Shown here: piece by piece, positions 1 through 7,554 of the stretch
Layout: each line of letters starts with the position of its first letter
How positions within the stretch are numbered: the stretch's first letter is position 1
Source: an uncultured Coprococcus sp.
GTDB lineage: Bacteria > Bacillota > Clostridia > Lachnospirales > Lachnospiraceae
Length of the DNA stretch: 12,084 nt
Assembly (NCBI GenBank): GCA_900557435.1
Contig: USSH01000042.1
Span: forward strand, 1-12,084
Direction: 5' to 3'
The notes under the pieces: generated by a model
Seen by the model: only the letters and a program-made list of their open reading frames with translations
The model's database searches: none
What the model was told of the DNA's origin: nothing
Program-made: the position numbers and the translations under genes

Positions 1-1977
1 GACAGGATCGCCAAAGTTTCCAAGGAAGAGACAGATGATGAACAGACAGAGGTAAACTCCTACTACACTGACGAGGTTATCAAGCAGCTTCAGTCTGATC
101 TTGAAGCTAAGGGATACTCCGAAGAAGATGCAGAGACTATGATCTGGTCCGGTGGACTCAAAGTCATAGTATGTCAGGATCCTGAGATACAGGCTATTGC
201 TGATTCAGTTGTAAATGACGAATCCTATTGGCCAGAACCTGTTTATCAGCTCAACTACGCTCTCACCCTTGTGGATAAGGAAACCAAGGTTCAGACTAAC
301 TATAGCGTCGAGGACATGGAGAGCTGGTTCACTGATCAGCAGGGAAATGAATATAGTGCAAGATATTACAGTGAAGATGAAGCCCGAACCGATGCAGATA
401 CATTTAAAGCTGCTATGGTTGAAAAAACCGGTGATGATGTATTCCTTGAGTCTTTCAAGCTTGTCATCCAGCCACAGGTTTCATTCACGCTTATGGATCA
501 GAAGACCGGACAGGTTAAGGCACTTGTCGGAGGTCGTGGAGAAAAGACCGAGAACAGATCATTTAACCGAGCAACAGAGGCGACCAGACAGCCTGGTTCA
601 TGTTTTAAGATCGTCGCAGCTTATCTGCCGGCTCTCGAGGCATGCAACATGTCACTTGCCACAGTATATGACGATGCTCCTTTCTACTATGATAACGGTA
701 ATCAGGTGTTCAACTGGTATGGTGGTTACTGGGGTCCTAAGACGATAAGATATGCCATCATGGAATCCATGAACATCATCGCTGTCAAGTGTATTACGGA
801 TGTCACTCCAAAGCTTGCTTATGACTACCTGTTAAAGCTTGGATTTACCACACTTATCGATCAGCAGACAGATAGTGATGGTATGGTTCTTTCAGATATC
901 AACCAGTCTCTTGCTCTGGGTGGTCTGACAAACGGTATCACCAATCTGGAGATTACCGCTGCCTACGCTACCATAGCTAACGGCGGAAATTATATAAAGC
1001 CGGTATTCTACACAGAAGTATATGACCATGATGGCAATCTTCTGATAGACAATAAGGAGCCAGAAAAGACACGAGTTATATCAGAACAGACTGCTTGGCT
1101 TCTCACAAGCGCCATGCATGATGTTGTAACAGGAGGTACCGGTTCCGGTGCGAACTCCTCAACAGGAATGTACACAGCCGGTAAGACAGGTACAACATCC
1201 GGTGATTTCGATAACTGGTTCTGTGGATATAATCCATATTTCACAGCATCTATCTGGCTTGGAAATGATGAGAATATCACTTACAGTCCTGGTTCAATCA
1301 AATGTTACATGTGGAGAGATATCATGGATCAGGTAATCGAGAAAAAGGGACTTGATACTTCTGCCACATTCGAGATGCCAGACGGAATCGTACAGGCCAC
1401 TGTATGTTCTGACACAGGACTTCTTCCATCACCTGGATGTCCTACTGTAACGGATTATTTCGATGCAACAAAACTGCCAACAAAGTATTGTCCTGGTGTT
1501 AAGAAAGTCACGGTATGTAACGAGTCTCATATGCTTGCCAACAAGTCTTGTCCTGAAACGACAACATATATATACAAACTGAATTCAGATGGTGAATATG
1601 TCCTTGACGGATATACTTGGGATCTCTCACTTCTGAAAGAACACTGTAATATTCATATTGACAAAGACAAGAAAAAGAAGACAACCAAGGCTAAGACCAC
1701 AACAGAAAATACAACTACAGAGGATACGACCACATCGGAACCTACGACTACGGAAGACACAACTACAGAAGAACCTACAACTACGGAGGTTCCTACAACT
1801 GATGAGCCTACCGATGAGCCTACGGACGAACCTACAGATGAGCCTACGGACGAACCTACAGATGAGCCTACGGACGAACCTACGGATGAACCTACGGACG
1901 AACCTACAGACGAACCTACGGACGAACCTACTTCATCAGAAGATATTGTCACGACCGAAAATCCTTCTGCAGAGTGA
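1..1977 (+). CDS. Class A penicillin-binding protein (PBP1A type), 5'-truncated
   Basis: Bifunctional peptidoglycan synthase; only the C-terminal part of the enzyme, including the whole transpeptidase domain, is in the window. The frame is open from base 1, and the first ATG at 139 lies inside the conserved segment leading to 'WSGGLKV', so it is not the real start. The transglycosylase domain and membrane anchor are off the left edge. Transpeptidase motifs are complete: SCFK (catalytic Ser codon 598-600), SMN (codons 766-774) and KTGT in 'AGKTGTTSGDFDNWF'. After it comes a Cys-containing region (about 1390-1650) common in Firmicutes PBP1A. Then a Lys-rich patch (about 1663-1695) leads into a low-complexity Thr/Glu/Pro tail with eleven DEPT repeats, ending TGA-TAA. 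The protein acts outside the membrane. It converges on spoVAE and has its own terminator. The family call is firm; the paralogue and symbol are not assigned. Confidence 0.95.
   Translation, partial: DRIAKVSKEETDDEQTEVNSYYTDEVIKQLQSDLEAKGYSEEDAETMIWSGGLKVIVCQDPEIQAIADSVVNDESYWPEPVYQLNYALTLVDKETKVQTNYSVEDMESWFTDQQGNEYSARYYSEDEARTDADTFKAAMVEKTGDDVFLESFKLVIQPQVSFTLMDQKTGQVKALVGGRGEKTENRSFNRATEATRQPGSCFKIVAAYLPALEACNMSLATVYDDAPFYYDNGNQVFNWYGGYWGPKTIRYAIMESMNIIAVKCITDVTPKLAYDYLLKLGFTTLIDQQTDSDGMVLSDINQSLALGGLTNGITNLEITAAYATIANGGNYIKPVFYTEVYDHDGNLLIDNKEPEKTRVISEQTAWLLTSAMHDVVTGGTGSGANSSTGMYTAGKTGTTSGDFDNWFCGYNPYFTASIWLGNDENITYSPGSIKCYMWRDIMDQVIEKKGLDTSATFEMPDGIVQATVCSDTGLLPSPGCPTVTDYFDATKLPTKYCPGVKKVTVCNESHMLANKSCPETTTYIYKLNSDGEYVLDGYTWDLSLLKEHCNIHIDKDKKKKTTKAKTTTENTTTEDTTTSEPTTTEDTTTEEPTTTEVPTTDEPTDEPTDEPTDEPTDEPTDEPTDEPTDEPTDEPTDEPTDEPTSSEDIVTTENPSAE
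1801..1932 (+). repeat. Eleven 12-bp tandem repeats encoding Asp-Glu-Pro-Thr
   Basis: Eleven uninterrupted 12-bp units inside the PBP gene. Two codon variants (GAT GAG CCT ACG and GAC GAA CCT ACA) alternate in units 2 to 6, giving a 24-bp higher-order period, while units 7 to 11 are mostly GAC GAA. An older Thr-Thr-Thr-Glu/Pro region lies just before it (about 1690-1800). The pattern fits copy-number growth by slippage or unequal recombination, and every unit keeps the frame. Confidence 0.95.
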
Positions 1978-2005
1978 TAAGTAATATCAAGACTTAACAA
2001 AATTC

Positions 2006-2043
2006 AAACCCCTGTCACACAATAATATGTGGCAGGGGTTTTT
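2006..2043 (+). terminator. Intrinsic terminator after the PBP gene, possibly bidirectional
   Basis: The arm AAACCCCTGTCACA (2006-2019) pairs with TGTGGCAGGGGTTT (2028-2041), with one G-T wobble, an 8-nt loop and a T-run at 2039-2043. It begins 28 nt after the PBP stop. On the other strand the hairpin starts about 20 nt past the spoVAE stop and is followed by a weaker T-rich stretch, so it may end both convergent transcripts. Confidence 0.9.
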
Positions 2044-2061
2044 CAATGCCTGGCATATAGT

Positions 2062-2418
2062 TTATTTTGTCATCTTAGGCTTGAATATCAGTGATGCCAG
2101 ATATCCGAATATCAGTGCTGCTGAGCTTCCAACAGCCGCCATCTGAAATCCGCCTCTGAACAATCCGATAAATCCATCCTTGTCTACTGCCTCTGTAATT
2201 CCTCTCCAGAGATTATATCCAAAACCTGTAAGGGGTACTGATGCCCCACACTCCGCAAATTCGAGCAGCGGTTTGTATATCCCGAGAGCCCCGAGAACAA
2301 CACCTGCACACACCAGTATAACCATTATCCTTCCTGGCATCAGCTTAGTTTTATCCATCAGGATCTGAGCCAGCATACATATAATTCCGCCTATTATAAA
2401 AGCTTTTAAATAATCCAT
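2062..2418 (-). CDS. spoVAE: Stage V sporulation protein AE (SpoVAE)
   Basis: Small integral membrane protein of the SpoVA dipicolinic acid (DPA) machinery in the forespore inner membrane; 118 aa, normal for the family. It begins 'MDYLKAFIIGGIICMLAQ' and carries the family segments 'DKTKLMPGRI', 'GVVLGALGIY' and 'PLTGFGYNLWRG', with about four hydrophobic segments. I chose the ATG at 2418 because homologues start at MDY and a good Shine-Dalgarno site (GGAAGG) lies about 5 nt upstream; an in-frame ATG at 2442 would overlap spoVAD and add eight non-conserved residues. One base separates it from the spoVAD stop, so the two are co-transcribed and probably translationally coupled. It is the last gene of the unit and runs toward the PBP gene. 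Confidence 0.93.
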   Translation of the reverse strand: MDYLKAFIIGGIICMLAQILMDKTKLMPGRIMVILVCAGVVLGALGIYKPLLEFAECGASVPLTGFGYNLWRGITEAVDKDGFIGLFRGGFQMAAVGSSAALIFGYLASLIFKPKMTK

Positions 2419-2419
2419 G

Positions 2420-3448
2420 TTACCTTCCTTTCTCCATCTCATGATGCTCTATCATTACCGCATGTGCAACCCCGGGAACAGTCTGTCCCTCGTTATAGCT
2501 GACTGTAGAAAGTAGTGCTCCGGTTGGAACAAATAACACTCTCTTCCATTCGCCGGCCGAAACTTTCTTCAATATATACCCTGCAAGCACACTTGCTGAA
2601 CAACCGCACCCGGATCCTCCGGAATGTGTATCCTGCTCCTCATTATTAAAAATTTCTATGCCACAATCCATGTGATTACTCGATATATCCACCTGATTCA
2701 TTCCAAGCAGATCTGTCAGGATGGTCTTGCCGACTTTTCCAAGATCTCCCGTTATTATCCGGTCATAGTATGTCGCCTTAACGCCAAAATCCTGCAGATT
2801 CTGATATATAACATCTGCTGCGGCGGGTGCCATACATGCTCCCATGTTGAGGGAATCCTTCACCCCATAATCCACTATACGCCCTGTGGTTATCCCCTTG
2901 ATACATACATTTGACTCTTTGTCTGACACAACAAACGCACCGCTTCCTGTGACTGTCCATGTCGCTGAGAGTGGTCGCTGATTACCATATTCAAGCGGAA
3001 ATCTGAACTGTTTCTCTGCGCTTCCGTAGTGACTGGACGCCTCTGCCACAACATTATCAGCATATCCCGCTGCAACTGTCATCGCAGCCAATGACAAAGC
3101 CTCTCCACAGGTTGAACACGCACCATACAAACCGAACACCGGTATCTCCATATCTTTTATTCCAAAAGTTGACGCTATCAGCTGCCCCAGAAGATCTCCC
3201 GCAAATACATATCGTATATCTTCTTTCTCAAGTCCCGCTTTCTGAATGGCAAGCATAACAGCCTGCCTCACCATCTCACTTTCCCCTTCTTCCCAGGAAT
3301 TTTTTCCGAATGTGGGATCTTCACTGACTCTGTCAAAATATCTTGCCATTGGGCCATCTATCTCCTTGGGGCCTGCGATCGATGCAGCCCCGATAATATA
3401 CGGAGCATTTGTAAACTTTAGACTTTGTTTTCCTATTTTTTCGTTCAT
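2420..3448 (-). CDS. spoVAD: Stage V sporulation protein AD (SpoVAD)
   Basis: Peripheral, thiolase-fold protein of the SpoVA complex; in Bacillus, SpoVAD binds dipicolinic acid directly. 342 aa, the usual length. Seen: the N-terminal 'NAPYIIGAASIAGPKEIDGPM' region split by short variations from Bacillus, 'FAGDLLGQL' (Asp about residue 85), 'LYGACSTCGEAL' (Cys111 at the thiolase nucleophile position), 'RPLSATWTVTGSGA' and 'NMGACMAPAAADV'. Asp85 and Cys111 probably match pocket residues described in Bacillus; this is from memory, not an alignment. The ATG at 3448 is chosen over an in-frame TTG at 3454 because AAAGGAAG lies 9 nt before it. It leads a two-gene unit with spoVAE, diverges from the ClC gene, and is about 4.2 kb from spoVAC, so it needs its own promoter. 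Confidence 0.95.
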   Translation of the reverse strand: MNEKIGKQSLKFTNAPYIIGAASIAGPKEIDGPMARYFDRVSEDPTFGKNSWEEGESEMVRQAVMLAIQKAGLEKEDIRYVFAGDLLGQLIASTFGIKDMEIPVFGLYGACSTCGEALSLAAMTVAAGYADNVVAEASSHYGSAEKQFRFPLEYGNQRPLSATWTVTGSGAFVVSDKESNVCIKGITTGRIVDYGVKDSLNMGACMAPAAADVIYQNLQDFGVKATYYDRIITGDLGKVGKTILTDLLGMNQVDISSNHMDCGIEIFNNEEQDTHSGGSGCGCSASVLAGYILKKVSAGEWKRVLFVPTGALLSTVSYNEGQTVPGVAHAVMIEHHEMEKGR

Positions 3449-3480
3449 ACACAACGACTTCCTTTCATATATCTATCCAG

Positions 3481-3537
3481 CCAGTATGCATCCTGGTTCG
3501 TATAGCTTTGTTACTGTATATCTTTGTTACTATATTT
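3481..3537. repeat. Tandem 16-bp repeats and a short palindrome in the spoVAD leader
   Basis: On the + strand, CTTTGTTACTGTATAT (3506-3521) is followed directly by CTTTGTTACTATATTT (3522-3537); the first ten bases are identical. An imperfect 16-bp palindrome, CCAGTATGCATCCTGG, occupies 3481-3496, preceded by another CCAG. All lie between the candidate promoter and the spoVAD start. They could be protein-binding sites or a simple local duplication. Confidence 0.6.
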
Positions 3538-3540
3538 CCC

Positions 3541-3570
3541 ATTATAAAAAAATATATTCTGGCATATTCC
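3541..3570 (-). promoter_or_regulatory. spoVAD: Candidate forespore (sigma-G-type) promoter for spoVAD-AE
   Basis: Read on the - strand, GGAATA (3570-3565) is followed by an 18-bp spacer and TATAATG (3546-3540). The -35 fits the sigma-G consensus GHATR at the right spacing; the -10 keeps A, T and T of CATNNTA but not the leading C or final A. No SigA -35 sits at 16-18 bp. A start here gives a leader of about 85 nt. The match is partial, but a promoter must exist in this gap because the next gene upstream points the other way. Confidence 0.4.
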
Positions 3571-3634
3571 GGCAAAACATACATCTACAACCAACACTGG
3601 ACAAATAGCCGCTCATGCATTAACATTACATAGT

Positions 3635-3663
3635 CTGGCAAATTCAAATAATTTGCATATAAT
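3635..3663 (+). promoter_or_regulatory. SigA-like promoter for the ClC gene
   Basis: CTGGCA (3635-3640, 4/6 to TTGACA), a 17-bp spacer, then TATAAT (3658-3663, 6/6). The predicted start near 3670 leaves a leader of about 19 nt ending in a GGAG ribosome-binding site. That leader is too short for a riboswitch. Confidence 0.6.
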
Positions 3664-3688
3664 TAAAAATTGAGATTGGAGATTTGCT

Positions 3689-5041
3689 GTGGAATTTACA
3701 AAAGAATACTGGATGAACTGTTTTAGCAGATGTATACGATACTCAAAGACATTTATAAAATGGGTCATTTTTTCACTGATCATGGGAACCATATGCGGAC
3801 TTGTGGGAACAGCTTTCCATATATGTGTCGAATATGCCACCGGTTTCAGAGAAGGTCATCATCCCATTATATATTTTCTGCCACTGGCCGGAGTTGTCAT
3901 CGTATTTATATACCGTATATGCGGCATAAGACACTCCAAAGGAACTAACCTGATCATAGGATCCATCAGAAGTGTTGAAGATGAGATCCCATCACGTATG
4001 GCACCACTTATATTTGTGTCAACTGTCATAACGCATCTGTTTGGTGGTTCTTCAGGCCGAGAGGGCGCCGCCCTTCAGATCGGTGGAAGTATAGGTGTCT
4101 CCATTGGCAAGATATTTAAACTTGACGAAAGTGACAAACACATACTCACCCTATGCGGCATGAGTGCTGTATTCTCTGCTCTTTTCGGCACACCTATAAC
4201 TGCTGCATTGTTCAGCATGGAGGTTATAAGTATTGGAATACTTTACTACTGCGCATTTGTTCCATGCCTTTTCTCATCGGTGATTGCTTTTGAAATCACC
4301 CAGAAATTACATGTAACGCATGACCACTATGTCATAGCCGGTATCCCATCAACGATAGATGTTGTCATGGTCCTGAAGGTTATACTGCTCGCGATACTCT
4401 GCGCTGTCCTGAGCAGCCTGTTCTGTATATTTATGACTTTTGTACACAAGCTATTCAGAAAATATTTTAAGAACCAATATATCCGAGTATTTGTCGGCGG
4501 TGCAATCCTTGTACTTCTCAACATCGTGCTCAATACAACCGATTACAACGGTACAGGTATGGACATTATTGCTAAGGCACTCAATGGAGAAGCACACCCA
4601 ACCGCGTTTCTCTTAAAAGCACTGTTCACTGCAATAACAATCGGATGCGGATTCAGAGGAGGAGAAATCGTACCTTCCTTCTTTGTCGGAGCCACATTTG
4701 GCTGTGTTACCGGCGGACTTTTGGGAATGGATCCAGGATTTGCGGCAGCTCTGGGAATGGTATGTTTCTTCTGTGGTGTAGTAAACTGCCCACTCACATC
4801 ACTGTTTCTCAGCATAGAGTTATTCGGTGCCAATGGTATATTGTTCTTTACCATCGGCTGTGCTGTAAGTTACATGCTGTCAGGTTACTATAGTCTATAC
4901 AATGAGCAGAAGATCATCTATTCAAAGCTCAGGCCACATTACGTGAATCTGTACACTAACCAGGAAATACGCACAAAAGAACCCGGTTTTCTGGAAGGAA
5001 TGTTCCGTATCCGCGAAGATGACACTGATGACGAAGAATAA
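3689..5041 (+). CDS. ClC-family anion channel/antiporter, CLC-F-like
   Basis: Polytopic membrane protein of 450 aa without CBS domains, expected to move halide or similar anions, possibly in exchange for protons. Seen: 'GGSSGREGAALQIGGSIG' with the gating Glu at residue 125 (canonical GREGP reads GREGA), 'CGMSAVFSALFGTPITAALFSMEV' (155-179), 'GCGFRGGEIVPSFFVGATFG', and 'SGYYSLYNEQKIIYSK' near the end. The usual anion-binding GSGIP is replaced by GTNL (85-88), and the position of the internal proton Glu of E. coli ClC reads Val. These features resemble the fluoride/proton (CLC-F) branch, but substrate cannot be decided from sequence alone. The start is GTG, supported by GGAG 7 nt upstream. It is the only + strand gene between the two spoVA halves and is monocistronic, with its own promoter and terminator. 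Confidence 0.92.
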   Translation: MEFTKEYWMNCFSRCIRYSKTFIKWVIFSLIMGTICGLVGTAFHICVEYATGFREGHHPIIYFLPLAGVVIVFIYRICGIRHSKGTNLIIGSIRSVEDEIPSRMAPLIFVSTVITHLFGGSSGREGAALQIGGSIGVSIGKIFKLDESDKHILTLCGMSAVFSALFGTPITAALFSMEVISIGILYYCAFVPCLFSSVIAFEITQKLHVTHDHYVIAGIPSTIDVVMVLKVILLAILCAVLSSLFCIFMTFVHKLFRKYFKNQYIRVFVGGAILVLLNIVLNTTDYNGTGMDIIAKALNGEAHPTAFLLKALFTAITIGCGFRGGEIVPSFFVGATFGCVTGGLLGMDPGFAAALGMVCFFCGVVNCPLTSLFLSIELFGANGILFFTIGCAVSYMLSGYYSLYNEQKIIYSKLRPHYVNLYTNQEIRTKEPGFLEGMFRIREDDTDDEE

Positions 5042-5067
5042 GACAATCAAATATATTTTATTACGCA

Positions 5068-5130
5068 AACAGCCACCCTAAATCTATATGAACTGTACAA
5101 TCATATAAAATTTAGGGTGGCTGTTATTTT
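5068..5130 (+). terminator. Intrinsic terminator after the ClC gene
   Basis: Perfect 16-bp stem: AACAGCCACCCTAAAT (5068-5083) with ATTTAGGGTGGCTGTT (5110-5125), followed by ATTTT. The loop holds a further pairing, TATATGA (5085-5091) with TCATATA (5101-5107), so the hairpin is long. It starts 26 nt past the stop. The - strand lacks a good T-run after the hairpin, so stopping the VanW transcript here is uncertain. Confidence 0.85.
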
Positions 5131-5187
5131 CTATATTAGTATTCTCTATATTAGTATTCTTTCAAGATCAGTGTACATTCAAGATCA
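5131..5187. repeat. Two adjacent short direct duplications at the convergent junction
   Basis: CTATATTAGTATTCT occurs twice back to back with no mismatch (5131-5145, 5146-5160). TTCAAGATCA immediately follows twice (5161-5170 and 5178-5187), 7 nt apart. Together with a weak hairpin at about 5190-5215 they fill the 100 bp between the ClC terminator and the VanW stop codon. No gene was seen here. Confidence 0.85.
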
Positions 5188-5227
5188 ACGAGGCCCGCTA
5201 ATCAGCGACCTCCTCTGAATCGTTTTT

Positions 5228-7114
5228 TTAATTTGCTTCTGCATCTTCCCCTGTGTCAGATTCCGTGTCATCGTCGGTATTTGCCTCTGTACTTGTATCT
5301 TCGCCTGCATCTGCATCCGATTCCGTACTTGTCTCTGTGCTAGTTTCTGTATTCGATTCAGCACTTGATTCTGTGGTGTTATCACTTTCTGTTGTATCTG
5401 AAACCTTAGAATTGTCTTTCTTGTTGCTGTTTTCTTTCTTCGACGGCAGCTTGCCGACCTTGTACACCTCGTCCCTGACCGAATATACACTTACTGCCTC
5501 CGGATCATCCGATATCACATTCCCATCACCGTCATAAACCTTTCTATAAGATTGAATAGTAAGGCCTTCTATACCTACCGTATCAAGTACCTGCTCATCC
5601 TTTCCGAGGCTCTTATCCAGCTCATATTTTGTCTCATATGGCTCTGTCTCCAGTGTCTCTGTATACAGCTCAACACTGAACGGTTCTGTGACTGTTCCCC
5701 ATATCGTACAAGAAGTTGAATACCCATCATATGTGGTAGTTATCTTTATCGGGTACTCTGTATCATTGGTAAATACAAAATCACAGCCTCCCCAGGCGAC
5801 TGTTGCGTCAAGACCTGCCGGGACATATGATGCCGGGTAAGGATGGCAATGCCTTTCATCTATCTCCAGATTCGCATATAGGCATGCCATATACATAGTG
5901 GATGATACCTGACATATTCCACCGCCCATATCAAGCACCGATTCCCCATTCGCATATGATGGGCCAGGCAGGAAACCTCGTTCTTCTGTAAGCTCTCCGA
6001 CTCCCAGATTATACGAAAACGATTCCCCGGGCATGAGTATCGTTCCATCACAATACTGCGCCGCCATCTTTACATTTGTCTTTCTGTTATCAGACCCCTC
6101 CACCTCTGTAGAATAACTGCTTATCTGATCTCTGAACAAGAGCTCTTCATACTCCTTTGTGGTCATATCCGCGCTGGACAGGGCAAGCGGAATCTCCACC
6201 TTATCCCCATTCTTCGCAGAGTCCAGAGCCTTCTTTGCCGCATCCAAGTCAAAATCCACTCCATCCTTCGCCTCCACCAGCTTATATCCATTTTCCGGAT
6301 CCAGCGTCGGATTCTGGGGTTCACAGTGAAGCTTGTCATATAGTGCATCTATGTCCACATCAGCCTGCACCTCCGGACACTTTATCACTGTGTCATAATC
6401 ACCCTTTTCGACATTCTTTTTTATGTTTGAAGACAGCTTATCCTCGTCCACAACATAACTGCCCTTTCCCTTAACCAGTATCAGCTTATCATTATCTACC
6501 ACATAGCCATCCTCTTTGCTGAGATCCACTTTCATCAGTTCACTGCTCTCAATTGCTGACTTCAGAGCACTTATGTCTTTTATCTCAGGATACAGATCAT
6601 ATGATGTTCCACCGATCTTGGATTCCAGGAATCCATATCCTCTTCTCCAGAAACTGTGAGTTCTGTCCTGTATGGCTTTGACAGAATCAAATGATCTTTT
6701 GCCTAGAGCCGTTGATACATCCAGTGTATAATTCTCACCGTTAAGTTCAACCCTGACACTGGCTTTGCTGTATTTCTTATCGTAATCGGCATCTATAAGC
6801 TTTGAAGCTTCCTCTGCCTTCATATTTCCAACATTTATGCCATTTATGCATGTCTTATCATACAGCTTTCTATTGCCTATCATCAGACATATAAATGCAT
6901 AAAATACTATCACAAAAACTCCGGTAAGTACCCAGCTTATCATCCTGTATTGTCTCTGAAGTCTTCTTTTTCTTTCTCTGCGCCGCTGTAACTCTGCCAT
7001 CTGTCTGCGTGTGAGTTTTCTTTTTCCACCGGGTCTGTTCTCTATATTGGATTTGTGTCCTGTTGCAGATTTCGCGCGTTCTCCGGCAGCATACCTTTCT
7101 CTTTTGTCCTCCAT
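5228..7114 (-). CDS. VanW-domain membrane-anchored cell-envelope protein
   Basis: A 628-aa protein of unknown biochemical role, expected to sit outside the cell on one membrane anchor. In order: a strongly basic cytoplasmic N-terminus (1-56); one transmembrane segment (about 58-80); a region resembling the peptidoglycan-binding-4-type repeats common before VanW (about 85-320); a VanW domain (about 340-470) with 'MPGESFSYN', 'GGGICQVSSTMY' (398-409) and 'YPASYVPAGLDATVAWGG'; a G5-like segment (about 482-540, 'LGKDEQVLDTVGIEGL'); and an acidic Ser/Thr/Glu/Asp tail from about 565. The ATG at 7114 has a GAGGGTGAG site just upstream. Twenty bases separate it from the preceding DUF3783-like gene, so they are probably one operon. 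VanW proteins are named after a vancomycin-cluster gene, but this one lies in no such cluster and gives no reason to infer resistance. Confidence 0.9.
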   Translation of the reverse strand: MEDKRERYAAGERAKSATGHKSNIENRPGGKRKLTRRQMAELQRRRERKRRLQRQYRMISWVLTGVFVIVFYAFICLMIGNRKLYDKTCINGINVGNMKAEEASKLIDADYDKKYSKASVRVELNGENYTLDVSTALGKRSFDSVKAIQDRTHSFWRRGYGFLESKIGGTSYDLYPEIKDISALKSAIESSELMKVDLSKEDGYVVDNDKLILVKGKGSYVVDEDKLSSNIKKNVEKGDYDTVIKCPEVQADVDIDALYDKLHCEPQNPTLDPENGYKLVEAKDGVDFDLDAAKKALDSAKNGDKVEIPLALSSADMTTKEYEELLFRDQISSYSTEVEGSDNRKTNVKMAAQYCDGTILMPGESFSYNLGVGELTEERGFLPGPSYANGESVLDMGGGICQVSSTMYMACLYANLEIDERHCHPYPASYVPAGLDATVAWGGCDFVFTNDTEYPIKITTTYDGYSTSCTIWGTVTEPFSVELYTETLETEPYETKYELDKSLGKDEQVLDTVGIEGLTIQSYRKVYDGDGNVISDDPEAVSVYSVRDEVYKVGKLPSKKENSNKKDNSKVSDTTESDNTTESSAESNTETSTETSTESDADAGEDTSTEANTDDDTESDTGEDAEAN

Positions 7115-7134
7115 ATACTCACCCTCAACTTTGT

Positions 7135-7530
7135 CTATTTACCATGCATCTTGTAAAACATATATTCCCTTGCCAGCTCCGAATAGAGCTTCTCAAGTGT
7201 CCATGTCTTATTTGTATCTGTGATCACTGATTTGAGCGCTATCGGCTCAGCTCCTGATCTCTTATAGCGCTCCAGAAATATATCCAGTTCTTTGCTGCTT
7301 ATACCGGCAAATATTGCCATCTCCATGTTAAGTTTTCTGCTTTCTCCGCACTCTTGCGTATTCTGCACATCAGGATTATCCAGAAGATCCGCAACCCTCA
7401 CAGCACATTTGTCATTTCGCAGGACTCCATGCCAAGCGCCAAGAGCCTTGCAAATATCACTCACGACAGCGGCTTTGTCCTCCGTCAGATTCATTGTAAA
7501 TATCTTTTTCATACAGCTCATTATCCTCAT
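7135..7530 (-). CDS. DUF3783-like small protein of unknown function
   Basis: 131 aa as listed, no signal peptide or membrane segment, probably cytoplasmic. The C-terminal pattern 'PIALKSVITDTNKTWTLEKLYSELAREY' resembles the DUF3783 family as I recall it (a 'T..N..W.l..L..EL..E' block). No catalytic motif is evident. The start is uncertain: ATGs occur at 7530 (AGAAG about 5 nt before), 7521 and 7512. GAGG sits 3 nt before the second and 12 nt before the third, and the fold could begin at 'MKKIFTMNL' (7512). It is first in a two-gene unit with the VanW gene, and a SigA-like promoter lies just upstream, so expression need not follow the sporulation genes beside it. Confidence 0.8.
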   Translation of the reverse strand: MRIMSCMKKIFTMNLTEDKAAVVSDICKALGAWHGVLRNDKCAVRVADLLDNPDVQNTQECGESRKLNMEMAIFAGISSKELDIFLERYKRSGAEPIALKSVITDTNKTWTLEKLYSELAREYMFYKMHGK

Positions 7531-7554
7531 AAATTCTTCTTTTGCATATACATC

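Noticed and set aside
1653..2000. Minus-strand frame encoding Gly-Ser-Ser-Val repeats opposite the PBP tail
   Set aside because: It is the antisense reading of the DEPT repeat array; no ribosome-binding site and no independent support.
2624..2914. Plus-strand frame inside spoVAD
   Set aside because: Shadow of a well-conserved gene on the other strand, with no recognisable features.
3571..3688. Possible fluoride riboswitch upstream of the ClC gene
   Set aside because: The predicted leader is only about 19 nt, and I could not find the conserved crcB-motif segments in the gap.
5253..5537. Plus-strand Ser/Val-rich frame opposite the VanW tail, and a similar one at 11177-11404 opposite the TPR tail
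   Set aside because: Both are antisense shadows of low-complexity acidic coding sequence.
5228..7114. Vancomycin-resistance gene
   Set aside because: VanW-domain proteins are widespread; there is no vanH/A/X or vanR/S nearby and the architecture is that of a general envelope protein.
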